64,000 bases of DNA from Mycobacterium barrassiae (GTDB lineage: Bacteria; Actinomycetota; Actinomycetes; Mycobacteriales; Mycobacteriaceae), in the NCBI RefSeq assembly GCF_025822765.1, contig NZ_JACKUK010000029.1, forward strand, positions 62,001 through 126,000. The letters are read 5' to 3'. The position numbers and the translations under genes were made by a program. Every line of letters starts with the position of its first letter. The stretch's first letter is position 1. Shown piece by piece: positions 1 through 7,877 of the stretch. The notes under the pieces were generated by a model, which was given only the letters and a program-made list of their open reading frames with translations, was not told the DNA's origin and searched no databases.

Positions 1-377
1 TCCTGGTCCTCGATGCGGATGTCGAGCAACACGTCGTCGAGCGCATCGAACACACCGGTGAACCACGTGGCCATCGAATCGGCGTTGACCGCCAACGCGA
101 TACGGGGTGAGGACGCGTTGCCGCCTGCCATCTCGGACAGCGCCTCGGCCTCCAGCAGTGCCGTCTGCGCCGCCAGGCGCAACAGGGGAACGCCGGCCGC
201 CGTGGCGACGCAGGGCTTCTCGCGTATCACCAGCACCTGCCCGACCCGCTGTTCCAGCGCCTTGATGCGCTGGCTGATCGCCGACGGGGTGACATGGAGC
301 CGGGCCGCCGCGGCATCGAACGATCCGTGTTCGATCACCGCCGCGAAGGCCGCCAACTGCTGGCCGTCGATCTGCAC
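1..377 (-). CDS. lysG: LysR-family regulator LysG/ArgP (3' part outside window)
   Basis: The N-terminal 125 residues of a LysR-type activator run off the left edge. The first 60 residues form the winged helix-turn-helix (begins VQIDGQQLAAFAAVIEHGSF, with TPSAISQRIKALE as the recognition region), followed by the start of the effector domain. The family senses lysine, arginine or histidine and activates the LysE exporter, which lies at 1925 on the opposite strand. The GTG start at 375-377 is chosen because it gives the standard LysG N-terminus. A half-conserved copy of the lysE-side palindrome (376-394) overlaps the start codon. Normally lysG and lysE are directly divergent; here an MFS gene separates them and its stop lies 31 bases upstream, so MFS and lysG are probably co-transcribed. 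Confidence 0.9.
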   Translation of the reverse strand, partial: MQIDGQQLAAFAAVIEHGSFDAAAARLHVTPSAISQRIKALEQRVGQVLVIREKPCVATAAGVPLLRLAAQTALLEAEALSEMAGGNASSPRIALAVNADSMATWFTGVFDALDDVLLDIRIEDQ

Positions 378-394
378 ATTAGCGATGCTAAAGC
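376..394. promoter_or_regulatory. Degenerate copy of the LysG-type operator at the lysG start
   Basis: ACATTAG-CGATG-CTAAAGC; the core TTAG-n5-CTAA is intact. It matches 14 of 19 bases of the perfect palindrome at 1852-1870 on the far side of the MFS gene, and it overlaps the lysG GTG codon. Its role as an autoregulatory site is inferred. Confidence 0.5.
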
Positions 395-408
395 ATCTGG
401 CACGCTGC

Positions 409-1737
409 TTAGCGTTGCTGTTGCTCGACCGGCTGGGGTTTGGCACCCAGATAAACCACGACCGCGGCGGCGGCCAGCGATAATGCTCCGACGACCCACA
501 TCGCCGACTTCGCATTGCCCGTCACCCCGGTGAGCCACCCGGTGATGTAGGGCCCGCTGAATCCGCTGAGGTTTCCGATCGAGTTGATCAGTGCGATACC
601 GCCCGCCGCGGCGAGACCGGTGAGGAATGTCGAAGGCAGCGACCAGAATACGGGCAGGGCACACATGACCGAGCAGGTGGACAAGGTGACGGCGACCATC
701 GCCAGGTAGGGATCGGTCATGTAGAGCGCCACAGGTATCGACACGCCCCCGACGATGGCGGGAATCGCGACATGCCACACCCGTTCGCCGGTTCGGTCGG
801 AGTGGCGGGCCCACGGCACCATCACGATGGCCGCGACAACGTAGGGCACCGCGGTCACGAGGCCACGTTCGATGATGCTCAGGTGGGTGCCGTACTGCTC
901 CTGGAATCCCGCGACGATGGTCGGGAGGAAGAATCCGACAGCATACAAACCGTAGGTGATTCCGAAGTAGATGAACGCCAGCGCCAGGATCCGCGGATGG
1001 CTGAGCGCCTTCTTCAACGGCCAGTGCTGGCCGGACTCGGCCATCGATCGTTCACAGTCCAGTATCGTTTCCAGCCAGCCCTTTTCGTCAGTGTCGAGCC
1101 ACGAGGCCTCCGCCGGGCGATCGGTCAGATAGAACCAGCAGACGAACGCCAGAACGATGGCGGGCAACCCCTCGATCAGAAACATGACGCGCCAGCCGTC
1201 GAGCCCGAAAAGGCCGTGGCCCCAATCGATGATGAGCGACGACAGGGTGGCGCCGATCGCCGTCGACACCGGGACCGCCACCATGAACAGTGAGACCGCC
1301 CGGGAGCGTTGCTTTTCGGGAAACCAGAACGTGAGATAGAGGATGATTCCCGGGAAGAACCCTGCCTCGGCGACGCCGAGCAGGAATCGCAGCAGGATGA
1401 GGGTTTCCGCGTTCGGCACGAATGCGATTGCGGTGCTGATGATTCCCCACGACAGCATGATGCGCGCCAGCCACCGGCGGCCGCCGAACTTGTGCAGCGC
1501 AATGTTGCTCGGGACTTCCAGCAGGACGTATCCGAGGAAGAAGATGCCCGACGCGAAGCCGAACATCTTCGCGTTCATCGCGAGGTCTTCGTTCATCCCG
1601 TTCGGTCCGGCGAAGCTGACGTTCACCCGGTCGAGGTAGTTGACGAAGTAGAGGAGGATCAGAAACGGGATCAGGCGGCGGGTGACCTTCGTCATCGTCT
1701 GCTGTCCCACCGGCGAATCGGGGAGGTGCGTGGTCAT
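409..1737 (-). CDS. MFS transporter, anion:cation symporter (phthalate/tartrate permease-like) family
   Basis: A 442-residue, 12-helix major facilitator. The first helix carries the family signature NYLDRVNVSFA (residues 33-43), and the loop-2 region ALHKFGGRRWLARI matches the MFS motif A area. These features place it with the ACS family that imports organic anions such as phthalate, tartrate, hexuronates or pantothenate-like acids; the substrate cannot be read from sequence. It lies between lysG and lysE, on the lysG strand, and is flanked on both sides by copies of one palindrome. It is therefore probably under LysG control or was inserted into the lysG-lysE divergon. The ATG start gives a normal cytosolic N-terminus. 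Confidence 0.9.
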   Translation of the reverse strand: MTTHLPDSPVGQQTMTKVTRRLIPFLILLYFVNYLDRVNVSFAGPNGMNEDLAMNAKMFGFASGIFFLGYVLLEVPSNIALHKFGGRRWLARIMLSWGIISTAIAFVPNAETLILLRFLLGVAEAGFFPGIILYLTFWFPEKQRSRAVSLFMVAVPVSTAIGATLSSLIIDWGHGLFGLDGWRVMFLIEGLPAIVLAFVCWFYLTDRPAEASWLDTDEKGWLETILDCERSMAESGQHWPLKKALSHPRILALAFIYFGITYGLYAVGFFLPTIVAGFQEQYGTHLSIIERGLVTAVPYVVAAIVMVPWARHSDRTGERVWHVAIPAIVGGVSIPVALYMTDPYLAMVAVTLSTCSVMCALPVFWSLPSTFLTGLAAAGGIALINSIGNLSGFSGPYITGWLTGVTGNAKSAMWVVGALSLAAAAVVVYLGAKPQPVEQQQR

Positions 1738-1851
1738 GGTGTTCCTGCGGCTCGCCCTTCTACACAGCGTTGGCCCCCAAGGTGCTCATCGAAGCAGACC
1801 GACGCAATTTCGTCGGCAGAACTGGCCCGTCGTCATCCGGGTTTCATCGCT

Positions 1852-1870
1852 ACATTAGTATTGCTAATGT
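1852..1870. promoter_or_regulatory. Perfect palindrome, probable LysG operator between MFS gene and lysE
   Basis: ACATTAG-TATTG-CTAATGT, 7-bp perfect arms with a 5-bp spacer. It lies 54 bases before the lysE GTG and 114 bases before the MFS start, placed to serve both divergent genes. A-T rich palindromes of this shape are typical LysR-family sites. Confidence 0.6.
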
Positions 1871-1924
1871 GTATGAAGAATCTTTAGCTGTACTGATCCA
1901 CCATAGTTCCCTAGCGTCGACCTT

Positions 1925-2524
1925 GTGAACTCGCCCCTGATCGTCGGCTTCCTCGCCTCGCTGACGCTGATCGTCGCGATCGGCGCCCAGAACGCGTTCG
2001 TGTTGCGCCAGGGCATCCGCGGCGAACACGTGCTGGCCGTCGTGGCGGTATGCGCCGTCTCGGACATGGTGCTCATCACCGCGGGCATCGCGGGCGTCGG
2101 CGCATTGATCGCCGCGCATCCGGTCGCGCTCGATGTTGCACGGTTCGGCGGCGCGGCCTTTCTGATCGGTTACGGGCTGCTCGCGGCGCGGCGGGCCTGG
2201 CGGCCGTCGGCGCTGACTCCGTCGGAAAAGGGTCCAGCGCGACTTCTCGAAGCGCTGGTCACCTGTCTCGCGCTGACGTGGCTCAATCCGCACGTCTATC
2301 TCGACACCGTGATCCTGCTGGGCACACTGGCCAACGAGCACAGCGACGAGCGCTGGCTGTTCGGCGTCGGGGCGGTCACTGCCAGCGTGGTCTGGTTCGC
2401 CAGCCTCGGTCTCGGGGCGCGTCGCCTCTCCGGATTGTTTGCCACCCCGCTGACCTGGCGGATCCTCGACGGACTGATTGCCATCACAATGACCGGACTG
2501 GGCGTGTCGTTGGCGTTGTCCTGA
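1925..2524 (+). CDS. lysE: LysE/ArgO-family amino acid exporter
   Basis: A 199-residue membrane protein of the LysE family, about the usual length (200-235). It has the signature [11 protein letters not shown] at residues 20-30 and the conserved [11 protein letters not shown] segment near residue 120, within six hydrophobic helices. It exports basic amino acids, mainly lysine and arginine, when intracellular pools rise, under control of LysG. The GTG start yields the canonical N-terminus. The TetR gene begins 12 bases after the stop, so the two may be read together. Confidence 0.93.
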   Translation: MNSPLIVGFLASLTLIVAIGAQNAFVLRQGIRGEHVLAVVAVCAVSDMVLITAGIAGVGALIAAHPVALDVARFGGAAFLIGYGLLAARRAWRPSALTPSEKGPARLLEALVTCLALTWLNPHVYLDTVILLGTLANEHSDERWLFGVGAVTASVVWFASLGLGARRLSGLFATPLTWRILDGLIAITMTGLGVSLALS

Positions 2525-2536
2525 GACAATTCGCCC

Positions 2537-3124
2537 ATGGGGGCGACCAAGTCGGCGGTGGGTTTACGCGACCGAAAGAAGATCCAGACCCGCGACGCCA
2601 TTCGGCGTGAGGCGCTGCGCCTCATGCAGGCGAACGGGTATGCCAACACCACGATCGAACAGATCGCCGGGGCTGCCGAGATAGCGCCGAGCACCTTCTT
2701 CCGCTACTTCCCCACCAAAGAGTCGGTGCTGATCGCCAACGACCTGGACATGGTCACCGTCGACGCGCTCGCCGCCCAACCGGCGGATATGGCGCCGCTC
2801 AAGGCTTTTCGGCGTTCGCTGGATATCACGCTCGCGGCGCTTTCGTCCGCCGAGTGGCGCTTCGAGCGTGCCCGCCTTCGCGTCGTCCTCTCGGAGCCGG
2901 AACTCAGAGCCGCACAGATGGACGAATACCAGCGCACCGCCCGCCGGCTCGCAGAGGCGGAGGCCAGGCGCACCGGCCGCGATGCTGGCGAGCTCGAGGT
3001 GCGCGTGTTCGTGGGTGCAGTGACCGGCAGCATGCTGACCGCCCTGGACGGCAGTACGTCCGGCATCGCGGAGCGGATGTATCAGACACTGGACCTCCTC
3101 GAAGCTGGTATGCCGTTTACATGA
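2537..3124 (+). CDS. TetR-family transcriptional regulator
   Basis: A 195-residue TetR regulator. Residues 17-63 form the DNA-binding domain (ends SVLIAND; core IEQIAGAAEIAPSTFFRYFPTKE). The FFRYFPTKE helix resembles TetR regulators of fatty acid or xenobiotic metabolism. Its stop overlaps the ATG of the following dehydrogenase (ATGA), so it is translated with the SDR gene and probably controls this three-gene operon. The ligand is unknown. Confidence 0.88.
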   Translation: MGATKSAVGLRDRKKIQTRDAIRREALRLMQANGYANTTIEQIAGAAEIAPSTFFRYFPTKESVLIANDLDMVTVDALAAQPADMAPLKAFRRSLDITLAALSSAEWRFERARLRVVLSEPELRAAQMDEYQRTARRLAEAEARRTGRDAGELEVRVFVGAVTGSMLTALDGSTSGIAERMYQTLDLLEAGMPFT

Positions 3125-3915
3125 CCCACAAATCCGTTTTCATCACCGGCGCTGCGGCCGGCATCGGCAGGGCCACCGCCCTGGCCTTCGCCAAGAAGGG
3201 CTTCACCGTCGGTGGTTATGACATCGACGAAGTAGGGCTCGAGACGCTCGCCGACGAGATCGACCGGCTCGGCTCCGCGGCGATCGTCGGCCACCTCGAC
3301 GTCACCGACGCCGACGAAATGGCGCAGCGGGTCGGCGAGTTCGCCAAGTCCGCCGGGGACCGGCTCGACGTGATGATCAACAACGCGGGCATCCTGCGCG
3401 CCGGCAGGTTCGAGGAGATGGACATCGCCGGCCATCACAAGGAAATCGACATCAACGCCAAGGGCGTGGTCAACGGGCTGTACGCCGCGTTCCCCTATCT
3501 GAAGGCCACGCCGAACGCCGTCGTGGTCAACCTCGCGTCGGCGTCGGCGATCTACGGCCAGGCCGAACTCGCCAACTACAGCGCGACCAAGTTCTTCGTC
3601 CGCGGCATCACCGAGGCACTGGACCTGGAGTGGGAGCGCTACGGCATCCGGGTGATTGCGATGTGGCCGCTGTTCGTGCAGACCGGGATGCTCGAGAACG
3701 TCAAGACCGGAACCACCGAGTCGCTCGGCATCCGGCTGACGGCGCAGGACATCGCCGACGCCATCGTCGCGGCTACCGAACCGTCGAAACTGCGCCGCGC
3801 CATTCACCAGGTGCATTTCCCGGTCGGAGCGCAGACCAAGGTGCTGGCGGCCGGCTCGCACTTCTCGCCCGGCTGGCTGACCCGGTTGATCAACAAGAGA
3901 TTGGCGCACTCCTGA
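3121..3915 (+). CDS. Short-chain dehydrogenase/reductase (SDR)
   Basis: A 264-residue classical SDR. The cofactor motif TGAAAGIG (residues 9-16), the NNAG motif, and the catalytic YSATK (Tyr153, Lys157) with an upstream serine are all present, so it should be an active NAD(P)-dependent alcohol/ketone oxidoreductase. The D after the second strand (GGYDID) favours NAD(H). The ATG at 3121 overlaps the TetR stop and gives the normal short N-terminus; the open frame extends upstream but that part is inside tetR. The TGATG overlap at the 3' end couples it to the EF-Tu-domain gene. Substrate not identifiable. Confidence 0.9.
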   Translation: MTHKSVFITGAAAGIGRATALAFAKKGFTVGGYDIDEVGLETLADEIDRLGSAAIVGHLDVTDADEMAQRVGEFAKSAGDRLDVMINNAGILRAGRFEEMDIAGHHKEIDINAKGVVNGLYAAFPYLKATPNAVVVNLASASAIYGQAELANYSATKFFVRGITEALDLEWERYGIRVIAMWPLFVQTGMLENVKTGTTESLGIRLTAQDIADAIVAATEPSKLRRAIHQVHFPVGAQTKVLAAGSHFSPGWLTRLINKRLAHS

Positions 3916-4220
3916 TGTTCAAGATGACCGTCGTCGACGTGTTCGCCATCCGCAATCGCGGGGTGGTCGCGACCGGCCGCGTCGAAAGCGGGACGCTGCG
4001 TGTCGGCGACACCGTGCACATCAACGGCGGCCCGGGCCTCACGGTCTCCGCAATCGAGAAATTCCGCAAGAAGCAGGATGAGGCGACCGTCGGCGAGAAC
4101 GTTGGCGTGCTGATCAAGGGGATCGAGCGAACCGACATGAACCGGGGCGACGTGTTGACATCATCCTCGTCATCCTCGTCATCCTCGACCGTCACTTATG
4201 GCGAGGCGCCACCGATCTAA
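3915..4220 (+). CDS. Stand-alone EF-Tu domain 2-like protein with poly-serine tail
   Basis: A 101-residue protein whose first ~80 residues align with domain 2 of EF-Tu: VVDVFAIRNRGVVATGRVESG, then FRKKQDEATVGENVGVLIKG and a terminal MNRGDVLT, the order seen in real EF-Tu. The GTPase domain and domain 3 are absent, so it cannot work as a translational GTPase. The domain 2 beta-barrel binds tRNA ends and partner proteins in translation factors, so an RNA- or protein-binding role is possible but unproven. The tail has nine serines in a row, encoded by three copies of a 9-bp repeat. The start overlaps the SDR stop (TGATG). Conserved 'GTP-binding translation factor-like' small proteins of this type occur in actinobacteria with unknown function. 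Confidence 0.8.
   Translation: MFKMTVVDVFAIRNRGVVATGRVESGTLRVGDTVHINGGPGLTVSAIEKFRKKQDEATVGENVGVLIKGIERTDMNRGDVLTSSSSSSSSSTVTYGEAPPI
4161..4187 (+). repeat. Three tandem copies of TCATCCTCG
   Basis: A perfect 9-bp unit repeated three times inside the EF-Tu-domain gene, coding for nine consecutive serines. Unit loss or gain keeps the frame and would only change tail length. Confidence 0.95.
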
Positions 4221-4274
4221 TCGCGCTGAGCACAACGGGTGACCTCACCCGGGCACCGTCGTACGGTGCCGCGC

Positions 4275-4364
4275 ATGAACGAGGATTGGCTCGCCGTCAT
4301 CGTCGGCCTGGCCCTCCTGGCTCTTGTACTCGTCGGAGCGATCCCGGGCAGCGTGATCCCGTGA
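4275..4364 (+). CDS. 29-residue single-helix membrane peptide coupled to YeiH
   Basis: Reads M-N-E-D-W-L-A-V-I-V-G-L-A-L-L then a hydrophobic stretch ending GAIPGSVIP, that is, an acidic-Trp start followed by one transmembrane helix. The stop overlaps the GTG of the YeiH gene (GTGA at 4361-4364), so translation is coupled. Longer YeiH homologues commonly begin with an (E)DWxAVxxGLxLL helix, so this looks like the family's first helix encoded as a separate peptide. That relation is from memory of the family. It is too short for ordinary gene callers. Confidence 0.65.
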   Translation: MNEDWLAVIVGLALLALVLVGAIPGSVIP

Positions 4365-5476
4365 CGGAACAGACCACCACAGAGGACCGCGCCGAGGACC
4401 GCGACTACGGGATCGGCTACGCGATCGCCGGGGTGCTGCTCGTCGTCGCGCTCGGCGCGGCGACACGGTTCCTCGAACAGGAGGTGCCGCAGTGGGCGAA
4501 GGGCACCCCGTTCGCCAAGATCGCCAAGTCCATCGAATTCCCCATCTACGCAATCGCTTTGGGCCTGCTCGGCAACTTCATCCTGTCGAAGCTGGCGCTG
4601 CGTGACGCACTGTCACGGGGCTTCCGCACCGAGTTCTTCATCAAGACGGGCCTGGTCCTGCTGGGCGCGTCGATCAACCTGAAGGTGCTCGTCACCGCGG
4701 CGGGACCGGCGATCATCCAGGCGTTGCTGTTGATCAGCATCGTGTTCGGTTTCACCTGGTGGCTCGGCGGAGTCCTCAAACTGGAGGACAAGCTGCGGGC
4801 GCTGCTGGCGTCGGCGGTGTCGATCTGCGGTGTCAGCGCCGCCATCGCGGCCGCGGGAGCGGTGCAGGCGAAGAAGGAACAGTTGGCATATGCCGCGTCC
4901 CTGGTGATCGCCTTCGCGCTGCCGTCGATCTTCCTGCTCCCCTGGCTCGCAGACGTTCTCAACCTTTCCGAGCCCGTCGCCGGGGCGTGGATCGGCGGCA
5001 ACATCGACACCACGGCCGCCGTCGCCGCCGCGGGCGCACTCGCCGGCGAGGACGCCCTTCAGATCGCCACCATCGTCAAGACCACCCAGAACGCGTTGAT
5101 CGGGATCGTCGCGATCGCGTTGACCGCCTACTTCGCGCTGAAGGTGGAGCGCAAGTCCGCCGAGGAGGCGAGGCCGTCGCTGCGTCAGTTCTGGGATCGG
5201 TTCCCGAAGTTCGTGCTCGGCTTCATCGCCGCGTCGATCGTGGGCACGCTGTTTCTGCAGTGGGGCGGGGACAAGTCCTCGATCACGACGGTCAACGACC
5301 TGCGGACCTGGTTCCTGATCTTCGCGTTCGTCGCGATCGGGCTGGAGTTCTCGTTGAAGGGTCTCAAGGAAGCCGGCTGGCGGCCGATCGCGCTGTTCGC
5401 CTCGGCGACCGTGGTCAACATCGTCGTCGCTCTGGGCCTGGCGGCGGTGTTGTTCGGTGGTTTCCAGGTGAGTTAG
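4361..5476 (+). CDS. YeiH-family putative sulfate exporter
   Basis: A 371-residue, about ten-helix membrane protein of the YeiH/PSE (UPF0324) family. It shows the conserved GLVLLGASINLK, SICGVSAAIAAAGAV and IGGNIDTTAAVAAAG segments. Members are annotated as putative sulfate exporters and some are linked to sulfonate or taurine metabolism, but the substrate is weakly established. The GTG start at 4361 is preferred over upstream in-frame codons because it overlaps the stop of the 29-residue membrane peptide; upstream sequence in this frame lies inside that peptide gene. The N-terminus is charged and lacks the leading helix of longer relatives. Confidence 0.85.
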   Translation: MTEQTTTEDRAEDRDYGIGYAIAGVLLVVALGAATRFLEQEVPQWAKGTPFAKIAKSIEFPIYAIALGLLGNFILSKLALRDALSRGFRTEFFIKTGLVLLGASINLKVLVTAAGPAIIQALLLISIVFGFTWWLGGVLKLEDKLRALLASAVSICGVSAAIAAAGAVQAKKEQLAYAASLVIAFALPSIFLLPWLADVLNLSEPVAGAWIGGNIDTTAAVAAAGALAGEDALQIATIVKTTQNALIGIVAIALTAYFALKVERKSAEEARPSLRQFWDRFPKFVLGFIAASIVGTLFLQWGGDKSSITTVNDLRTWFLIFAFVAIGLEFSLKGLKEAGWRPIALFASATVVNIVVALGLAAVLFGGFQVS

Positions 5477-5489
5477 CTACTCTCGCCGG

Positions 5490-6389
5490 GTGCCTGCTTC
5501 GTGGTCCCGGCGAGGTTTCCTGGCGTTGACGGCCGGGGCGGCCGTGTCGTTGGCCGCGTGCGGGTCGAAGCCGGGCGAGGTCGCCGACGACGGCTCGGTC
5601 ACCGTCAAGCACGTGTTCGGCGAGACCCGCATCCCGGCGCCACCCAAGCGCGTGGTCAGCGCCGGGCTCACCGAGCAGGACAATCTGCTCGCCGTCGGTG
5701 TCGTCCCGATTGCGGTGACGGATTGGTTCGGCGGTGAGCCGTTCGGCGTATGGCCCTGGGCGCAGCCGAAACTCGGTGGTGCGCAGCCGGTGGTGCTGAA
5801 CCTCGTCGACGGCATCGCGGTGGACCAGATCGCGTCGCTGCGACCTGACCTGATCGTGGCCACCAACGCGGGACTGGACCAAGACACCTACGCCAAGCTG
5901 GCCGCCATCGCCCCGACGATCGCGCAGTCCGGCCAGGACGCGTTCTTCGAGCCGTGGAAGGTCCAGGCGACGACCATCGGCCAGGCGGTGTTCAAGCACG
6001 ACGAGATGCAGGCGCTCATCGCGGCCGTCGACGAGAAGTTCGCTGCGGCGGGCAAGGAGAACGCGCAGTTCGCCGGCAAGAAGGCGGTGCTGCTGGAAGG
6101 CGCGCTGGCGCCGGACGGCCCCAAGGTGATGTCGCCGGCATGGCGCAGCGAGTTCCTCAACGAGATGGGGTTCGCCGTCGCCGAGGACGTCGATTCCGCC
6201 GACGTCCTGATCTGGACCACCGAAAGTGACGAGCAACAGGCGGCGCTGCTCGCCGATCCGGAGCTCGGCCGCCGCCGAAACGTGTTCACAGGCAAGGAGC
6301 TGGCGGGCGCCATCGCATTCGGTTCGCCGCTGTCGTATCCAGTGGTGGCCGAGGCGCTGCCGGCCCTCATCGCCAAGGCGATCGCCTGA
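5490..6389 (+). CDS. FecB-type iron-siderophore binding lipoprotein
   Basis: A 299-residue substrate-binding lipoprotein. It starts with a twin-arginine signal (SRRGFLAL, Arg7-Arg8) and a lipobox LAAC with Cys24 as the lipidated residue, so it is exported folded and anchored outside the membrane. The mature part is a class III periplasmic-binding (FecB/FhuD) fold, with PPKRVVS early and SLRPDLIVA in the middle. No permease or ATPase gene is adjacent, so it must serve a transporter encoded elsewhere. It corresponds in position to Rv0265c of M. tuberculosis. The GTG start follows the YeiH stop by 13 bases. Confidence 0.88.
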   Translation: MPASWSRRGFLALTAGAAVSLAACGSKPGEVADDGSVTVKHVFGETRIPAPPKRVVSAGLTEQDNLLAVGVVPIAVTDWFGGEPFGVWPWAQPKLGGAQPVVLNLVDGIAVDQIASLRPDLIVATNAGLDQDTYAKLAAIAPTIAQSGQDAFFEPWKVQATTIGQAVFKHDEMQALIAAVDEKFAAAGKENAQFAGKKAVLLEGALAPDGPKVMSPAWRSEFLNEMGFAVAEDVDSADVLIWTTESDEQQAALLADPELGRRRNVFTGKELAGAIAFGSPLSYPVVAEALPALIAKAIA

Positions 6390-6401
6390 CAAGATGACCT
6401 G

Positions 6402-7106
6402 GTGACCGCCACCAGCACCCAGTCCGAGCACCGAGGATTCGCGACCACGGGTTCGGCCTACTATCCGGCGCTGGTCGCGATCTTCACCGGATTGGTGCTG
6501 ATCTCCAATGTGTCGGCCACGAAGGGCATCGCCTTCGGACCGATCATCGGCGACTGGTCGCTGATCACCGACGGCGGGTTCCTCGTGTTCCCGATGACGT
6601 ACGTGATCGGCGACGTGCTCTCCGAGGTGTACGGCTTCAAAGCCACCCGGCGGGCCATCTACATCGCCTTCGTGATGGAAGCCATCGCGGCGTTCACCTT
6701 CTGGCTCACCGCCTATCTGCCGCCCGCGGACTTCTACACCAACCAGGCGGCGTTCGAGGCCGTCGTCAAACCGTTCACGCAGTTGATCATCGCCGGGCTC
6801 GCCGGCTTCCTCGTCGGCCAGACGCTCAACGCGTGGGTGGTGGTGCGGATCAAGGCCCGCACGAAGGAGAAGCACCTGTGGGCCCGGTTGATCGGCTCCA
6901 CCATCGTCGGCGAGTTCGCCGACACCCTGGTGTTCTGCGCCATCGCCGCGGGCGCGATCGGCATCAGCACGTGGCGGGACTTCCTCACATACGTGGCGTT
7001 GGGCTGGGTGTACAAGACCGCGGTGGAAATCGTCGTGCTGCCGGTGACCTACCGGGTGATCGCGTTCATCAAGCGTCGCGAGCCCACCTATCAGCCCGCC
7101 GTGTGA
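6402..7106 (+). CDS. yhhQ: YhhQ/VUT-family queuosine-precursor transporter
   Basis: A 234-residue, six-to-seven-helix membrane protein. Characteristic segments are LVLISNVSATKGIAF, the FPMTYVIGDVLSEVYGF motif and a C-terminal LVFCAIAAGAIG / YKTAVEIVVLPVTYRVI. Family members import preQ0/preQ1 for queuosine or related deazaguanines. No queuosine-synthesis or tgt gene is in the window, so its substrate here is open. GTG start, 12 bases after the binding-protein gene; it may share that operon. Confidence 0.88.
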   Translation: MTATSTQSEHRGFATTGSAYYPALVAIFTGLVLISNVSATKGIAFGPIIGDWSLITDGGFLVFPMTYVIGDVLSEVYGFKATRRAIYIAFVMEAIAAFTFWLTAYLPPADFYTNQAAFEAVVKPFTQLIIAGLAGFLVGQTLNAWVVVRIKARTKEKHLWARLIGSTIVGEFADTLVFCAIAAGAIGISTWRDFLTYVALGWVYKTAVEIVVLPVTYRVIAFIKRREPTYQPAV

Positions 7107-7155
7107 GGCTTCGTTAAGGCTCCTCTGGCAAGGCTCATAGAGCATCGAAGAGCAG

Positions 7156-7173
7156 GAGTAGCTCTCCCTACTC
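7156..7173. promoter_or_regulatory. Palindrome upstream of pxpB
   Basis: GAGTAG-CTCTCC-CTACTC, 6-bp perfect arms, in the 84-base gap before pxpB. Possible operator; no regulator assigned. Confidence 0.3.
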
Positions 7174-7190
7174 GCGGGTAATTTGGTGCC

Positions 7191-7877
7191 ATGAGCGTGA
7201 CTGCGGATCTGATGGACGCCAATGCGAACGGCGCCGAGCGACTCGTGATCCACGACTACGGGGATCGCGCCCTGCTGTTGGAATTCGACAACACCGACGA
7301 GGTGCTGGCGTGGACGTCGGCGATCCGGGACGCCGGACTCCCCGGTGTGCTGGACATCGTTCCCGCGTCGCGCACTGTGCTGATCAAGCTCGACGGTGGC
7401 GCCTACCGGGCCCCCACCCGGCAACGGCTGCGCAAGCTGCACGTCCCGGACGCGTTGATGGATGCCTCGACGGCAGAACCGCGCGCCGACGTCTCGATCG
7501 AGGTGGTCTACGACGGTCCCGATCTCGACGAGGTCGCCCGGCTCACCGGGCTGACCGCCGAGCAGGTCGTCGCCGCACACACCGGAACCCTGTGGCGAGT
7601 CGGGTTCGGAGGCTTCGCGCCGGGGTTCGCCTATCTCGTCGGCGGCGACAGCCGGCTCGAGGTGCCGCGACGAGCCGAGCCACGGACCAAGGTCCCCGCT
7701 GGATCAGTCGGTCTCGCAGGTGAATTCAGCGGCGTGTACCCGCGCGAGTCCCCGGGCGGCTGGCAGTTGATCGGGCAGACCTCGGTGAACCAGGAGCCGC
7801 TGTGGGACGTCAACCGTGAGCAGCCGGCGTTGTTGATCCCGGGTGTGTGGGTCCAGTTCGTGGCGGTGTCACGATGA
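7191..7877 (+). CDS. pxpB: 5-oxoprolinase subunit PxpB (KipI-like)
   Basis: A 228-residue cyclophilin-like-domain protein of the PxpB/KipI family (carboxyltransferase domain subdomain C/D). It shows the typical [14 protein letters not shown] core and the [20 protein letters not shown] segment, close to the family's nucleotide-site motifs. With PxpC and PxpA the family hydrolyses 5-oxoproline to glutamate using ATP. The stop overlaps the pxpC ATG (ATGA). No pxpA (LamB/YcsF) gene is beside it. Same gene pair order as Rv0264c-Rv0263c. Confidence 0.9.
   Translation: MSVTADLMDANANGAERLVIHDYGDRALLLEFDNTDEVLAWTSAIRDAGLPGVLDIVPASRTVLIKLDGGAYRAPTRQRLRKLHVPDALMDASTAEPRADVSIEVVYDGPDLDEVARLTGLTAEQVVAAHTGTLWRVGFGGFAPGFAYLVGGDSRLEVPRRAEPRTKVPAGSVGLAGEFSGVYPRESPGGWQLIGQTSVNQEPLWDVNREQPALLIPGVWVQFVAVSR

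Noticed and set aside
5415-7580. 721-residue minus-strand reading frame
   Set aside because: It lies opposite the binding-protein, YhhQ and PxpB genes, has low-complexity Arg/Gly/His composition, and mirrors their codon-position GC bias.
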